Made by a program: the position numbers and the translations under genes. Below, in pieces: positions 47,751-58,652 of a DNA stretch of 64,000 bases (the stretch's first letter is position 1; every line of letters starts with the position of its first letter). Source of the stretch: Glomus cerebriforme (Eukaryota > Glomeromycota > Glomeromycetes > Glomerales > Glomeraceae); NCBI GenBank assembly GCA_003550305.1, contig QKYT01000311.1, positions 15,727 to 79,726 of the forward strand, in the 5' to 3' direction. Under the pieces are notes generated by a model. The model worked only from the letters and a program-made list of their open reading frames with translations. It was not told the origin of the DNA and did no database searches.

Positions 47751-48528
47751 TTAGCATGAAAATAAAAAAACTTGAGCTAGTTAATAGACTTATATACCAT
47801 ATTAACGAGATCAAAGTTGTCCAAAAATACAATGCCAATTCCAGTGTTCTCCAATGACCTTTCACTTTACTAATCTGTGGCTGTACTAATTCAGGAAAAA
47901 CTAATGAGGTTCTTAATCTCATGCTCAAAAATAAGCTTTATCGAATGTTTAATGAGAAGAAGGAAGAGACACGCTATATCAAGAATGATGATTTGCTATT
48001 GATCAGCCATCAACTCAAGGAGTTAAAATATTTGTATCTCAAATCGGCCTATCAAATAATTGCTAATAACCCAAAGCCATATTGTAAAAATATTTTATTC
48101 TGAACTTTGAAGCCTGATAAAATCCCTAAAATAGATTCATTTTCTCTGAATAGGGGTACAGTAGCTATATTTGAAGATGTATATGTCGATCTAAAGAAAG
48201 TGCAGGAGAATTATTTCGTTGAAGGGCACCATTACAATGTCAGTTTAATATACTGTATGTATCATAGAGTTACTTCAACTGTCTAAAAATAATACGAAAA
48301 AATCTCACACATATCTGCCTATTTAATGAGTCTTGCACTATGGACGAGCTGAGCAGAATTGTGTGTCAATATGCTAATAACTGGTATAGTGTGGTTAAGA
48401 TTATTGATAAGGTATTATGTGAGCAAAAATTTATTGTTTTTGATTTAACTGTATTCCGCGAGCATCCACACAGGATTCATGTTGACTAGGATCAAATTTT
48501 GGAAAAAGGTATCCCAACTAATGAGTAG
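47751..48528 (+). pseudogene. Maverick/Polinton-type packaging ATPase relic
   Basis: A decayed frame with the hallmarks of the A32-like (FtsK/HerA superfamily) packaging ATPase: Walker A GCTNSGKT at 47879-47902, Walker B VAIFED near 48161-48178, and the typical last block [13 protein letters not shown] at 48430-48470. In-frame stops (for example after KPYCKNILF near 48104 and before PFTLLICG) and at least one frameshift between the Walker B and last blocks show it is dead. Such ATPases are the packaging gene of Maverick/Polinton elements, and related copies are, from memory, common in Rhizophagus. No polymerase, integrase or capsid gene is visible next to it. Confidence 0.65.
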
Positions 48529-49075
48529 AATCTGACTTCATGGATGTCAGCTTTTTTTCCGCTTCCAGCAGTTGCATCTTCAGATCTTCATTTTCACATC
48601 GCAATTTCTTATTCGTACTAATCTGCTCTCTATATTCCCTTTCTATATCTTGCATGAATTTTTCAAAAGAATCAAGCAGATGCTGGCAAAACACTTTAAG
48701 TTCATTCATAACCTGGTGATTATTCTCTTCCTCATGATCACAAATAGTATTATTGGTTTGGATTTCATTATCTACAACATATATAGCTAGCGATACTGAA
48801 AATATATTACATTCTGGCCAGCTTCAAGAGTGCAATAATTTTGTCTAAATCATATTTTTGCATTTCCTATTTAATAAATTCTCATAAACCTCTAATGTGT
48901 GCCTCAAATAGGATTCAATTCGTTTAGACTTTCCAGAAATAGATTTTAATGGAACAGGATCTTTAGAATGGTGCAAGAGTCTCTCACATGCCCTCCTAAC
49001 AAGACTTTCAGGTAGCCTATTAATAATATGTTTATAGTCAAAGTGGAACATTTTATTAGATATAATTTTATGCAA
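48518..49075 (-). pseudogene. Unrecognised coiled-coil gene relic
   Basis: Two minus-strand open pieces, 49075-48845 (starting MHKIISNKMFHFDYKHIINR, with ESLVRRACERLLHH) and 48790-48518, the latter with the long charged helix FMQDIEREYREQISTNKKL ending LLEAEKKLTSMKSDSTH. Stops between them could be an intron or decay. The C-terminal part is a clear coiled coil. It converges with the ATPase relic, overlapping it by about 10 bases. I do not recognise the family. Confidence 0.4.
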
Positions 49076-49404
49076 AAAAAGTTTGCATGAAAAAATACAC
49101 TCATAGTAATATTACATTAAAGCTTTTATTTTATTAACAGCTAAAACACATCGAGACATGAGATCTGCTAGAAATATAACTCCGATCAAATCACATGACT
49201 CTGATTGTAATGATTTTTTGCTGATCATTTTTGCCAAGAAAAATTGATCATATGTTTTTATTATCTAATGACATCCACCCACACGAAAAAAAATATGTAA
49301 AGATAGAAATAGGCCACCAGAGTACTTTATTGAATAAAATGATTTAATGAATACCTATCTAATCAGAATTTATATTTGAACTACCTTTATTTCTTTTGCT
49401 GGAT

Positions 49405-51056
49405 CTAACTGGGGGGTGCATTAAGTAGTAAAGACATATTAACTATTAGAGTGTTCTGTAGAATTAGCAGAGTCTTTACAAAATTTGTTACAGTAGATGG
49501 ATCGGATACTTGTACAGAAATTTTTGCTTCATAAAGATGGTAATAACAATACACATTTTTCACATTCCTAATAAGGACATTTAAATGCATCATTCGTCCA
49601 GTAACTTGCATTCCAATAATTCTGAATTCATCTTTATCCGGTCCAGATGATTTATGAATCCAATATATCATATCATTAGTTTCACGTCATAATTTGATTT
49701 CATCATCCCTATCCTTTCCTATCCATACTAACCAAACTTTGACATTCAGCACTAAAAGAATGTTAATAATGACCATAAAATTTTGCAATAATACTTTTCT
49801 CTTACTATTATAAGTAACTTATGTGCTGATATAAGACAACTTTCCTAAAGGGAGACTTTTTAATGTAGCTCGAATAGCAGGTACTATTACGTTGGTCACA
49901 TAAGTACCTTCGTTTTATGATTTTGCGAACTTAGGACTAAATGCTGAATTATTTCATGAATTATTTAGAGAATCCAAAATTCTTGATATGACATCTGCAA
50001 GCTCCTCATCTGATTCTTTTTCCCTCCCATTATGCAAAAGTTTTTGTGGTAAAATGCTTATATTACTCTCAACAAAGCTAACCATGAATTCTTTACATTT
50101 TTCCTATATAATTTGTGGAAGTGATGAAGGAACCATATCCTTTACTGGTTTCTAATAATAGCATGAATTAAAAATTATGTTTATATTGAAAAATTATGTA
50201 ACTGCATAAGAAAAAAGAAGAATTTTACCATAAAAGATTCTCTTAACCATTCCAGTAGTTTCTGCACTAAATCTAAATCATCACTAATCATTTGGTTGGC
50301 TAGAGAATCCTTCTAGGTTAACTCAGAAACAAACACTTCATTTACACCTAAAAACAAATGCTGGTAAAGCTGTGATGTATTTTTCTGAGTTTACTCTTTA
50401 GGGCCTTGATATTTTTTTTGATCTTAACTGAACTAAGAGGACTTTCTCCATTTGTTTTTACTGCACTGATATTATGTAAATTGCAAACTGTTTTAAAGGT
50501 AATTTCAAACTAACACAGATATACAATTAATTAGCCCTGAAAATATATATAAATAATTATCAAAAACGCATGTACTGTCAGATTTAAATAAAGCCCTATT
50601 CTCACATGGTTAGTTACTCCAATGCTTAAATAAAAACTTTATGCGATACTAAAATAACTACATTGAATTAAGCATATACCTATAATCTAACTACCCTTCA
50701 CACTGCTAAGAAAAAAATCCTATGAGTAGACTAATAGGATATTTAGTCTATTATGCTTTCTTCCTCAGAACGGTATCAGTCTGCGTTATTCATCATTCAA
50801 ATAAATTTCTATTTACTTTACTTCGTAAATATCTTACCTCTGGTAGAATTTCAAGAAGAGTAGTATGATGTGAGAAATTTCAATCATATTGATTTTTCAC
50901 AAATATCACAGTCTGCTCGATAATACTTTTTAGTTTGTTTTGAGATATCCAGAGATTATCATTGATCTTCTGATAGATAACAGAATCAGTGATAATGTTC
51001 TCTTCCTCAGTATTTAACAAGAAATTGTAAATTTTAGTATATAAATCGGTAGACAT
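49405..51056 (-). pseudogene. Relic of a lineage-expanded hypothetical family
   Basis: Pieces in order on the minus strand: MSTDLYTKIYNFLLN at 51056, with an in-frame TGA near 50880; a helix-rich segment (LDLVQKLLEWLRESF) near 50250; EGTYVTNVIVPAIRATLKSL near 49890; and the last piece 49671-49405 (DEFRIIGMQVTGRMMHLNVL). I recall intact Rhizophagus proteins with the same block order (GTYVTDVIVPLLRA..., then GIQVAGxxLHLNxLIRD), whose function is unknown. Several stops and frameshifts mark this copy as dead. Confidence 0.5.
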
Positions 51057-51060
51057 GATA

Positions 51061-51814
51061 AAAATAAAAGAAGGTATAAGACGTAGAAATACTCATAATT
51101 CCAATATACTACCCTTTTAAAGGTATTCTAAATTTTCTATTCACGACTCTTTACACTTACATTTATGTTGGGAAAAAGAATAGGAGAATATGTAACAAAT
51201 ACTTACACCAAAATTTTGTGCAAGAAATTAAGGCATGTGGAATGTGCATTGAAAATCTTGATATTTAGAATGGTGTTTGGAATAATGCATATACCTTTTT
51301 TTTGCCTGACCACTTAATATTAAGACCTGATAATGTTATATAGATATTATTTTACTCGAAATATAATAGAAATATCCCATCTCTCTGGAGCAAATATACA
51401 TATTAATAAATGCTATGCTATTTTGCTAAATGTTGTTTAGCTAAATGTTGCAAGAAAAAAATTTGAAATATTTTTGGAGGTCGATTTCTTATGTGTATAA
51501 ATTATTTTGTCATACAAGCAGTCACACAGAATTACAGCTGATTTGGACAGTGTATCACTTATTACATCATATACACTTTAACGAGAATTAAAAACATGCT
51601 AATTTATGTCACATACTGTTTTCCTACATGCATTGTGGCGGAGTGAAGTAAAATATATATAGTTTTTTTATTGATAATATTCAGAATCTTGATCAAGCAC
51701 TAATCTGAAAAATTCATTCACAATTATTATTCATATTTAATAAATCTACATTAGTCACATTATACAACTGGAAATTTTATTGGAGAGTTATATGAGATGT
51801 ATTTCCTTATACTG
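51061..51814. other. Intergenic stretch without a gene
   Basis: AT-rich DNA between two minus-strand relics. I see no exon-like segment and no repeat with defined ends. Confidence 0.4.
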
Positions 51815-52686
51815 TTATACACATACATTCATTCCAATATAATTATCCAGTCTAAAATGTGAATATGCTAACCAGATAATTTCATCACATGATTTATTAA
51901 GATAAGCAGTTACTTGTCTATGATAATATTTAGAATTTTCAATTATTTTTACTGATACTTTGTGAAACCTTATAAATAATTGAATTTTCTTATCTTTTAC
52001 CCAATCGCCACCTAAAAACTTCTTCTCATTAGTACTTAGTAGTACTATCATTTCTCAGTGCATTCCAAATTTGAGATGTGAATGATGTAAGTTTCTTCTT
52101 GTAACTCCTCTAAGCCTATTGGATAACTCTTACATTATTAATTAAGCGATTTACAATCCTTTTCTTAATTTTATTCGAATATTCATAAGTATAATTATTC
52201 AAGCCTTTTCTAAATATAAAATAATATGTTTGGTAAATCTTTTCAATCTCATTAGAACTGAGTATTGATACTCTCTTTTGGCTTAGCGCAGTCCCTCTAG
52301 GATCTGCTCTTCCCTTTTTCACATTCTTTCGTGTATGATTAGAATATGCAAGATTCTTTTTAGCCGTTCTAGCAATACATTTATTAAGGTGATCACTCAC
52401 ACATTTGATGGTATTTTACGGATAAACACCAAGGAGTTGCATACAGTGCAATAAATATGAAATGAGCGTCCCCAGCTTTAAATTTCCCATCTATATATAC
52501 TTTTTCAATTATTTAAATAAATCCATTTTTGGAGAAGTATTTTGGGTTATATTCAAGAAGTTTCTTAAATAGATAACGAACACAAAAATACCATATTTCT
52601 AGTATTTCACCACTATACTTATATTGCAAATTGTTCAATGCCTGCACTACTACAGGATTTAAACCAGAATAGTTAGTTTTAACCAT
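51815..52686 (-). pseudogene. Unrecognised gene relic
   Basis: A minus-strand reading starting MVKTNYSGLNPVVVQALNNL at 52686, then IEKVYIDGKFKAGDAHFIFI, a frame change, KGRADPRGTALSQKRVSIL, and a last piece 52051-51815 (WLAYSHFRLDNYIGMNV). At least three stops or frameshifts break it. I cannot name the family; it is probably mobile-element cargo or a lineage-specific gene. Confidence 0.35.
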
Positions 52687-52885
52687 TTTTATAGTTTATA
52701 ACTGATCTTAGTGATTTATAGCTATTTAGTGATTTATAGCATTTTTAGCAATTTTAAAGACTTATAGCAATTTATAGCAAGTATATTATAATAAAATATC
52801 ACATTCATTTTTATTCGATTGTTTGAGTGAAAAACAGATTCATTTTTTTTTGATTCGACTAAATTAGACCTGATCGATTAAACTA

Positions 52886-53253
52886 TGCATAGCGCTTTTG
52901 GCTAAAATTTGTATTACATGTGATCTTCCTAGTTCCCTGCCAGTTTCTCAATAATTTTAGGAGAGTTCTAGAAGCTGGTGAGTTTTTATACACAGCGCTT
53001 TCAGCTAAATCATAAAATGATTGGCCAATCAGATTTTAGATTTTTTCTTTAGCCGATAAGCAAGACACAGTTTACAGTAATAAAAATGATTATGAATAAA
53101 ATGCATGTGATCGGCTAATTTAATCATGTGAATTTTTATTCGAAATCTTATTGGGAAAAATGTGACATTAATATCACAGCTAAACCAATAAGATTTGGCA
53201 AAGTTTTGGAACAGAGTTATGGGTTATACTGATTTAACCGAAGGTGCTATGCA
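52886..53253. mobile_element. TA-flanked MITE (Tc1/mariner-like)
   Basis: A 368-base element starting TGCATAGCGCTTTTGGCTAA and ending with the imperfect complement (TTAACCGAAGGTGCTATGCA), flanked by TA on each side (52884-52885 and 53254-53255). The terminal repeat is about 24 bases. A third partial copy of the terminus, CAGCGCTTTCAGCTAAATCA, lies inside at about 52993. TA flanks fit Tc1/mariner or PIF-type insertion. It is non-coding. Confidence 0.6.
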
Positions 53254-53420
53254 TATGGAAGAATAAAAACTGGAAAGTTTATGATTTTGGTTTTGAGAGC
53301 TGGGTCACTTCAGTGATCACACTACTTTACAAATAAAAAATCAAAAATGGCTGTAACCAGTCCTAAAGGGATCCTTTATTATTAAAAGTTACATAAAATA
53401 CATATAGCAGTAGGCACTAT

Positions 53421-54788
53421 TTATTCATTTAATTTAGCAATAAGAAAATTGACATCATCTGGGGATAAATTTAAGATTGTAGTAATATTAAAAGACTTTA
53501 ACCATTCTATTGCTTCTATATTACCAACATTACTAAAGAGCCTAAAAATCTTTTTACGCCTTTTCTTTCTTTTTCAAAGGTTAGTCTTGATAAGTTTATC
53601 TTGCATAGAAATCTGATTCATGATTTTATCATTAACTTTAGCATTAGATACATTCTCATTACAAGTTTTTCTAAAATGATCAAAAAACTGCTTAATGGCT
53701 TGACCAAAATTATAATAGCATCAAAGCAAATCATGAGTGGTTCTTCGAAGATTATCTTCAGCAGTACCACTCTTATTATATAAATCGAGAAAATCAAGCA
53801 AGTTTACATCCATTTTAGAGACACTCAATTGCAAAGTGATGAGGAGGTCTCAAGAGAAACCATCTTCTAGGGATTCAGAAAAAGTTAACTCTATAATTAG
53901 TTTTTTTAATGTAATGGAACTATTTCTATTAATCTGCTTTCTAGTCTGCTTCGCTTTTTTATTTGAATCTTTTTTAGAAGCAAACTTACTAGAACATTTT
54001 TTCTGTGCAGTACTTGAATTCTGCTTTATTGGAGTTTCCAAATCATCAATTTTCATATCAGTCGATGGATATATAGGACATAACTTTTGTGAATTGTCAA
54101 TACAGTTGTAATATACAATATGCTTGCAGGTTAAATATACGAGCAGTTTTGGAGGATCTTGAGATTGGGAAGAGATTCAAAGAAAACCTAGAGAAGGGAG
54201 GGACAAAGAAAGTCTTCAGAATATTTAGCACATCTTAAAGTACTTTTGACTTGCTGAGTTGCTATACCTTCGATTCCTTCCATTCGTATAAATGGTGAAG
54301 ATAAGGTAAACGTTCCCATTAAGTTGGATAAAAGTGAAATTCCACTTGATTGAGAGGTCATTTTGGGATCAGGTATTGGCAATTGGAAATGATACCAAGG
54401 GCATTAGCTTGATCTAAGATGTCCATATTCTTTCCACAGCTGGGAGCTGGACATGCGCTTGAAGTGCCAAGAAAAAGTTTTTTTCAATATAAAGTCTGTG
54501 AAAAATATGCTCGTACGTGAGGTATGAGAATGCTTTGAAAGGAGACATTAAAATATCATTACCACATTCAGAGCATAAATCTAATTCTGAAAAATCAATA
54601 TCTCCAACAGTTTTATCATTGAGACTTTTGAAGATATTATATCCAAGATTTTTAAGATTAATAAAAGAGGGTCTCTCAGATTCTGAAATACTGCTCTTTT
54701 CTCTACTTTGTGTATTGCCGATTGGGCCAATATTGATTTCATCAACAGTGATTACTTCTGTATTAACTGAGCTCTCTTGGTTCTTCAT
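53421..54788 (-). pseudogene. RING-type lineage-specific protein relic
   Basis: Minus-strand pieces in order: 54788-54414 (acidic start MKNQESSVNTEVITVDEINI, then LCSECGND and a TYEHIFHRLY segment in the place of a RING His pair); 54056-53850 (a Lys/Ser-rich linker); 53815-53421 (MDVNLLDFLDLYNKSGTAED, RRTTHDLL, ending SPDDVNFLIAKLNE). I recall intact Rhizophagus proteins with this order: a degenerate RING, a basic linker, then a helical domain. Here the second half of the RING has lost its cysteines, and stops occur after the linker, after RRTTHDLL and in the helical domain. Dead copy. Confidence 0.5.
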
Positions 54789-55620
54789 ACCTACCTACTT
54801 ATCACTCTCGTGATCAGCTATTTTGCTGGCTAAAGCTAAAGACAGGTTTTTATATCACTTGTAAATTTCGCAGAAGAAAACTTTCTCCAGATTTTTATCA
54901 GCAATTACACACTGCATTTTGTCATTCCATTAATCCCTCTGCAAATTGATAAAATAACGAAGGATGAGCATACATATTCCCAAATCTCATATGCGAAATA
55001 ATGATTGCTGGAAAAAATAGCCATACCCAAATATTATTTTGTCAGTATGATAGTAGCATGTCTGAAGACATGACGCAAAAAATAAATGTCAAAAAAAATA
55101 ATGTGAATATATGTGATTCACATGTCGCACAGCTCTTATTCTTTGACAAGAAATTTTACTGATATCGTAATGTGCATTTCAAGTGATCGATTTTACATAA
55201 CTGGGTCTATGCTCTAAACATACAACTTATATGATAAGATTCATCCTTAAATTTGCAGTATATTGGAATTTTTTCATAATGTTTAAGCCTAAAAAGAATA
55301 AGTATAAAGTATAATTCATAAAAAGCCAAATACAACTTTATTGGATAATTACACCATCATCACATGATTTAAGAAAGAATTTAAAAGTACACATAACTCA
55401 AGTATTTCATGATTTACATACATGATTAACAGTTTGAAAAAGGTAAAAATTGATAAATAAATAACAACAATCTTCGTCACTTCCTAGAGTAAATGTTAGC
55501 AGATAAAAACTGAGTAAGCATTTTTTTCACCAAAGATAGTCACCAATTCCCTGAATTGGTTGTGCCAGAAAGCAAAAAAAAATGATCAAAAGTAATTGAA
55601 AATAAAATACAAAAAACTCA
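54789..55620. other. Intergenic stretch without a gene
   Basis: AT-rich DNA between the RING-type relic and the end of the retropepsin relic. No supported feature. Confidence 0.4.
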
Positions 55621-58330
55621 TTAATTACATTGACTCAAAAACTGGGTGAGTCTTTCTTCATCTATACTATCTAAAAATTTTATTGGACGTCTCAGTTCAT
55701 ATGCATACGTAAGTTGATCGGTAACATCATTACTGATGAGGATTATATAGAAAAGATGTTATGTATAAACACCTATGTACGTAGCATATAGTAATATTGC
55801 ACTATATGCTGATTTTGATGGTTATGTAATATGACATGCGTCCATTTGTACGTACGTATACTAATTTACACGTATAGGTATATAACAATATAACAATACT
55901 GTACTTTTATTTTATTTTATTTATATTGTATCTTTAAACATTTGTTTTCAAATTATATAGTCATTCTCCTTTATATTTAATTTTATTTATTTTTTTATCA
56001 TCATTCTTATAGGAGTATTAATTAATATTCTTCTTCAATATAATTTATATTTATTTCATAATATTAATTCTTCTATATTTCTTTTCTCTATTAATTCTAT
56101 ATTTTTATTTTGCNTCCTTTTTTTATTTTCTTTTATTTCTTTCTCTACTTCTTTTAATCTCCAAAAAACTTTATATTTTTCTGTAATTTTCAATAATTAT
56201 TCTATATAACTTAATTCCATTTTTGTCTCTGTGTAATTTTGTATTTTACTTCTACCATTTTATCCATTATTTTAAACATTTTTCCTGCATTTTCTGAACT
56301 TATTTCATTAAACCTATCATTATTAATATCATTATTAAGTTCCTTTCTTTATCATTATCATCTATTATTATTGATATAATTTCCTTTATCCTTCTATTTA
56401 TATATTTACACCATTATATACATATCCTATTATTCTCTTTCTTTTCTCTTTTTATCTTATATCTTATTTCATCTTCTTCCATACTATAATACCATTCTAT
56501 AAATTNATCTTTCATCGCTTTATTCAAATTTTTATATNCTTNACTATTATTATCTATTTCAATCATTCTTTTATTTATTTTTTTCATTTTTTTAACTTCT
56601 ATTTTTCTAAACGTTTGCTCATTTCTCTATATTTTTCCTTTCTCTTTCTTCATCTCTTTCTCTTATTTCTTTTTTAAATTTTCCTAGCTTACTGTATATA
56701 TCTTGTAGTTCTTTATTATCTGTATTTTTCATTAATTCTTTTTCTATTTCTTTATATCACTTTGGAATTTTACCTCTAGTACTTCTTTAATTTACATCAC
56801 ATATTTTTTTNCAACTTTTTAATTTATTTTCTTCTGTTATTATCTCTTCTATAAACTTAATTTCTGTTAGTTTTATACTTTTTTTATTATAACAATACTG
56901 TATAACCTTTAGAATTTTTCATTTTTATAAATAATAATTCTAAATGAAGTTTATATTTAGCAGTATAAATTCATTTTTTTTACAAATATCTCAAAATGTT
57001 TTTATAATAAATAAAATATCTAAATATCTCAAACAGTTTATATATAAAAGATAAAATTCAAAGTGTTACTGTAGGTAATTTTTTTTTGGAATTATGACAC
57101 TTGGATTTTGATATAGTAATACTAATATCTATTTTTTATATATAAATACAAAACTTTTTTTTTAAAAAAAAACTATGTACATACATATGTTTGGACTCAT
57201 AATTTCTTTTATATGTACGTACATTTTTATTTAATAACAATATAATTAAATATTAACATACATATATATACTCAATGCAACTATACGTACAAAGAAAAAA
57301 GCAGTATACACTACATACATAGGTCTATATATAACATGTTATCTAATTACCACTGATGAGTACGTACTCTACTTCATTTTCAGGAGCTTGTTCCCAAACT
57401 AAAATCTTTACTTTGACCTATTTTGTCCAATTATGATTATTACCTAGGTGAACTTTGCAATGATTTTATTTGAACCTCCTCCATAACCTGAGCTTATTAT
57501 AGGATTTATATTCCATTTCTCATTTCCCTGAAGTGTTCTTTTAATGTGATATGAAAAGATCATTGAAGGCGCACCTGTATCCATTACACATTCATATCTT
57601 TTATTATTATTATAATGATCATACAAGTCATAATTTATTATAACAACTAATCCAGATGCTTCTGGTCTTCTAACGCTAGCTCTGACCTAAAATTAAAATT
57701 GGTTTGAGAACTATATATATTCTTATGTACTAAAACTTATAATTTAAAAAGTTTTAAAAATAACTTTTTTAATTTATAATCAAACATGTATTCAAACCTT
57801 GTAATCACCCCCATCATTAACACAATTAGTAGTTACTATCTTTCTTTTTTTACTGCATGGTAGACTTTTCTGGTTGACTGGAAATTGTATGGCACCAGGC
57901 ATCTTTTTGAAAATATGGTTTAATTCATCATCACTATACTTTTTTTTATATGCCATTATTTCCTGATTGTATACCATAATCCATTCATTTTCGTGTCCTA
58001 AAAATTCTCCACTTTCAAGTACTTGGTAAAAGAATATGATGTTGTATCCACTTTGAACATCAATCTTGAACTCAGAATTAGTGATCTGGTTAAAACAATA
58101 TCTTCTCATATGTTCTGGTATTAAGGGGGGCCAGATAAAGTTATTGCTCATACAAGCTATAAATAGATCAAAAAAATAAACATCAAAATACTACTATATG
58201 TATCACCACTATGCTATTCAAGAAATAAAACTTTATTATCAAGAAACATTTCCACTTGATCAGGAATCCTCTCATACTTTAAGAAAGTTTGAGGCGTTTC
58301 AGAAAGAGATCCTACTGTTCGAGATAAAAT
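55621..58330 (-). pseudogene. Retropepsin-like aspartic protease gene, split and decayed
   Basis: Minus-strand pieces: about 58330-58214 (SLSETPQTFLKYERIPDQVE, ending at a TAG where Tr-p would fit), 58151-57798 (FIWPPLIPEHMRRYCFNQ), 57685-57352 carrying the catalytic motif MDTGAPS with its Asp codon at 57581, and 55740-55621 (VTDQLTYAYELRRPIKFLDS to the stop). The protease region has a one-base deletion near 57449 and a TAG at 57420-57418. A 1611-base insertion (55741-57351) lies between the last two pieces; removing one copy of the 9-base duplication rejoins them in frame. Single-domain aspartic proteases of this type dimerise in retroelements; here the family seems cellular or element-borne. 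Confidence 0.65.
55741..57351. mobile_element. Mutator-like element inside the retropepsin gene
   Basis: A 1611-base insertion flanked by ACTGATGAG at 55732-55740 and 57352-57360, an exact 9-base duplication as made by Mutator-like elements. The ends are imperfect inverted repeats of about 50 bases: inside one end ATGTTATGTATAAACACCTA then TGTACGTAG, inside the other (complement) ATGTTATATATAGACCTATG then TATGTAG. The interior is very A-rich on the minus strand, with several N bases and a decayed Lys/Glu-rich frame (KEIEKELMKNTDNKELQ) that I cannot assign to a transposase. It is probably non-autonomous. Confidence 0.7.
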
Positions 58331-58372
58331 AAAAAACCTAAAGAGACGTTAATTGATCTTAGTATAAATACT

Positions 58373-58630
58373 TTAATAGTACATGTTTATTATATATTTA
58401 TTCAGAAAAGATTTATACCCAGCAAATAAGACTGCAAATGAGAGCCAAATGGGAGTGAGTACAATAATTGTGCAAGTTATTAAAAGAAAAACAAAGAATG
58501 CAGAAGGAAGTAATAGAATAAACAAGAAAACAATTAAGACAATTAAGAAAAGGTTCAGTAAAAGACTCTTGTCTTTATTAGTCTTGTTTTTAGTGTCTTT
58601 AGTTACAGTAGGATCAACGGGAATAGGCAT
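58373..58630 (-). CDS. Small two-helix membrane protein
   Basis: An uninterrupted 85-aa frame: a polar start MPIPVDPTVTKDTKNKTNKD, then two hydrophobic segments at about residues 25-45 and 48-70 (LFLIVLIVFLFILLLPSAFF and LLITCTIIVLTPIWLSFAVL), ending in a short basic tail. It lies 220 bases upstream of the retropepsin-like relic on the same strand and may be its first exon, giving a membrane-anchored protease; the junction phase does not fit without a further change, so I keep it separate. Whether it is expressed is unknown. Confidence 0.4.
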   Translation of the reverse strand: MPIPVDPTVTKDTKNKTNKDKSLLLNLFLIVLIVFLFILLLPSAFFVFLLITCTIIVLTPIWLSFAVLFAGYKSFLNKYIINMYY

Positions 58631-58652
58631 GATGAATTTGTTGTATATCTAA

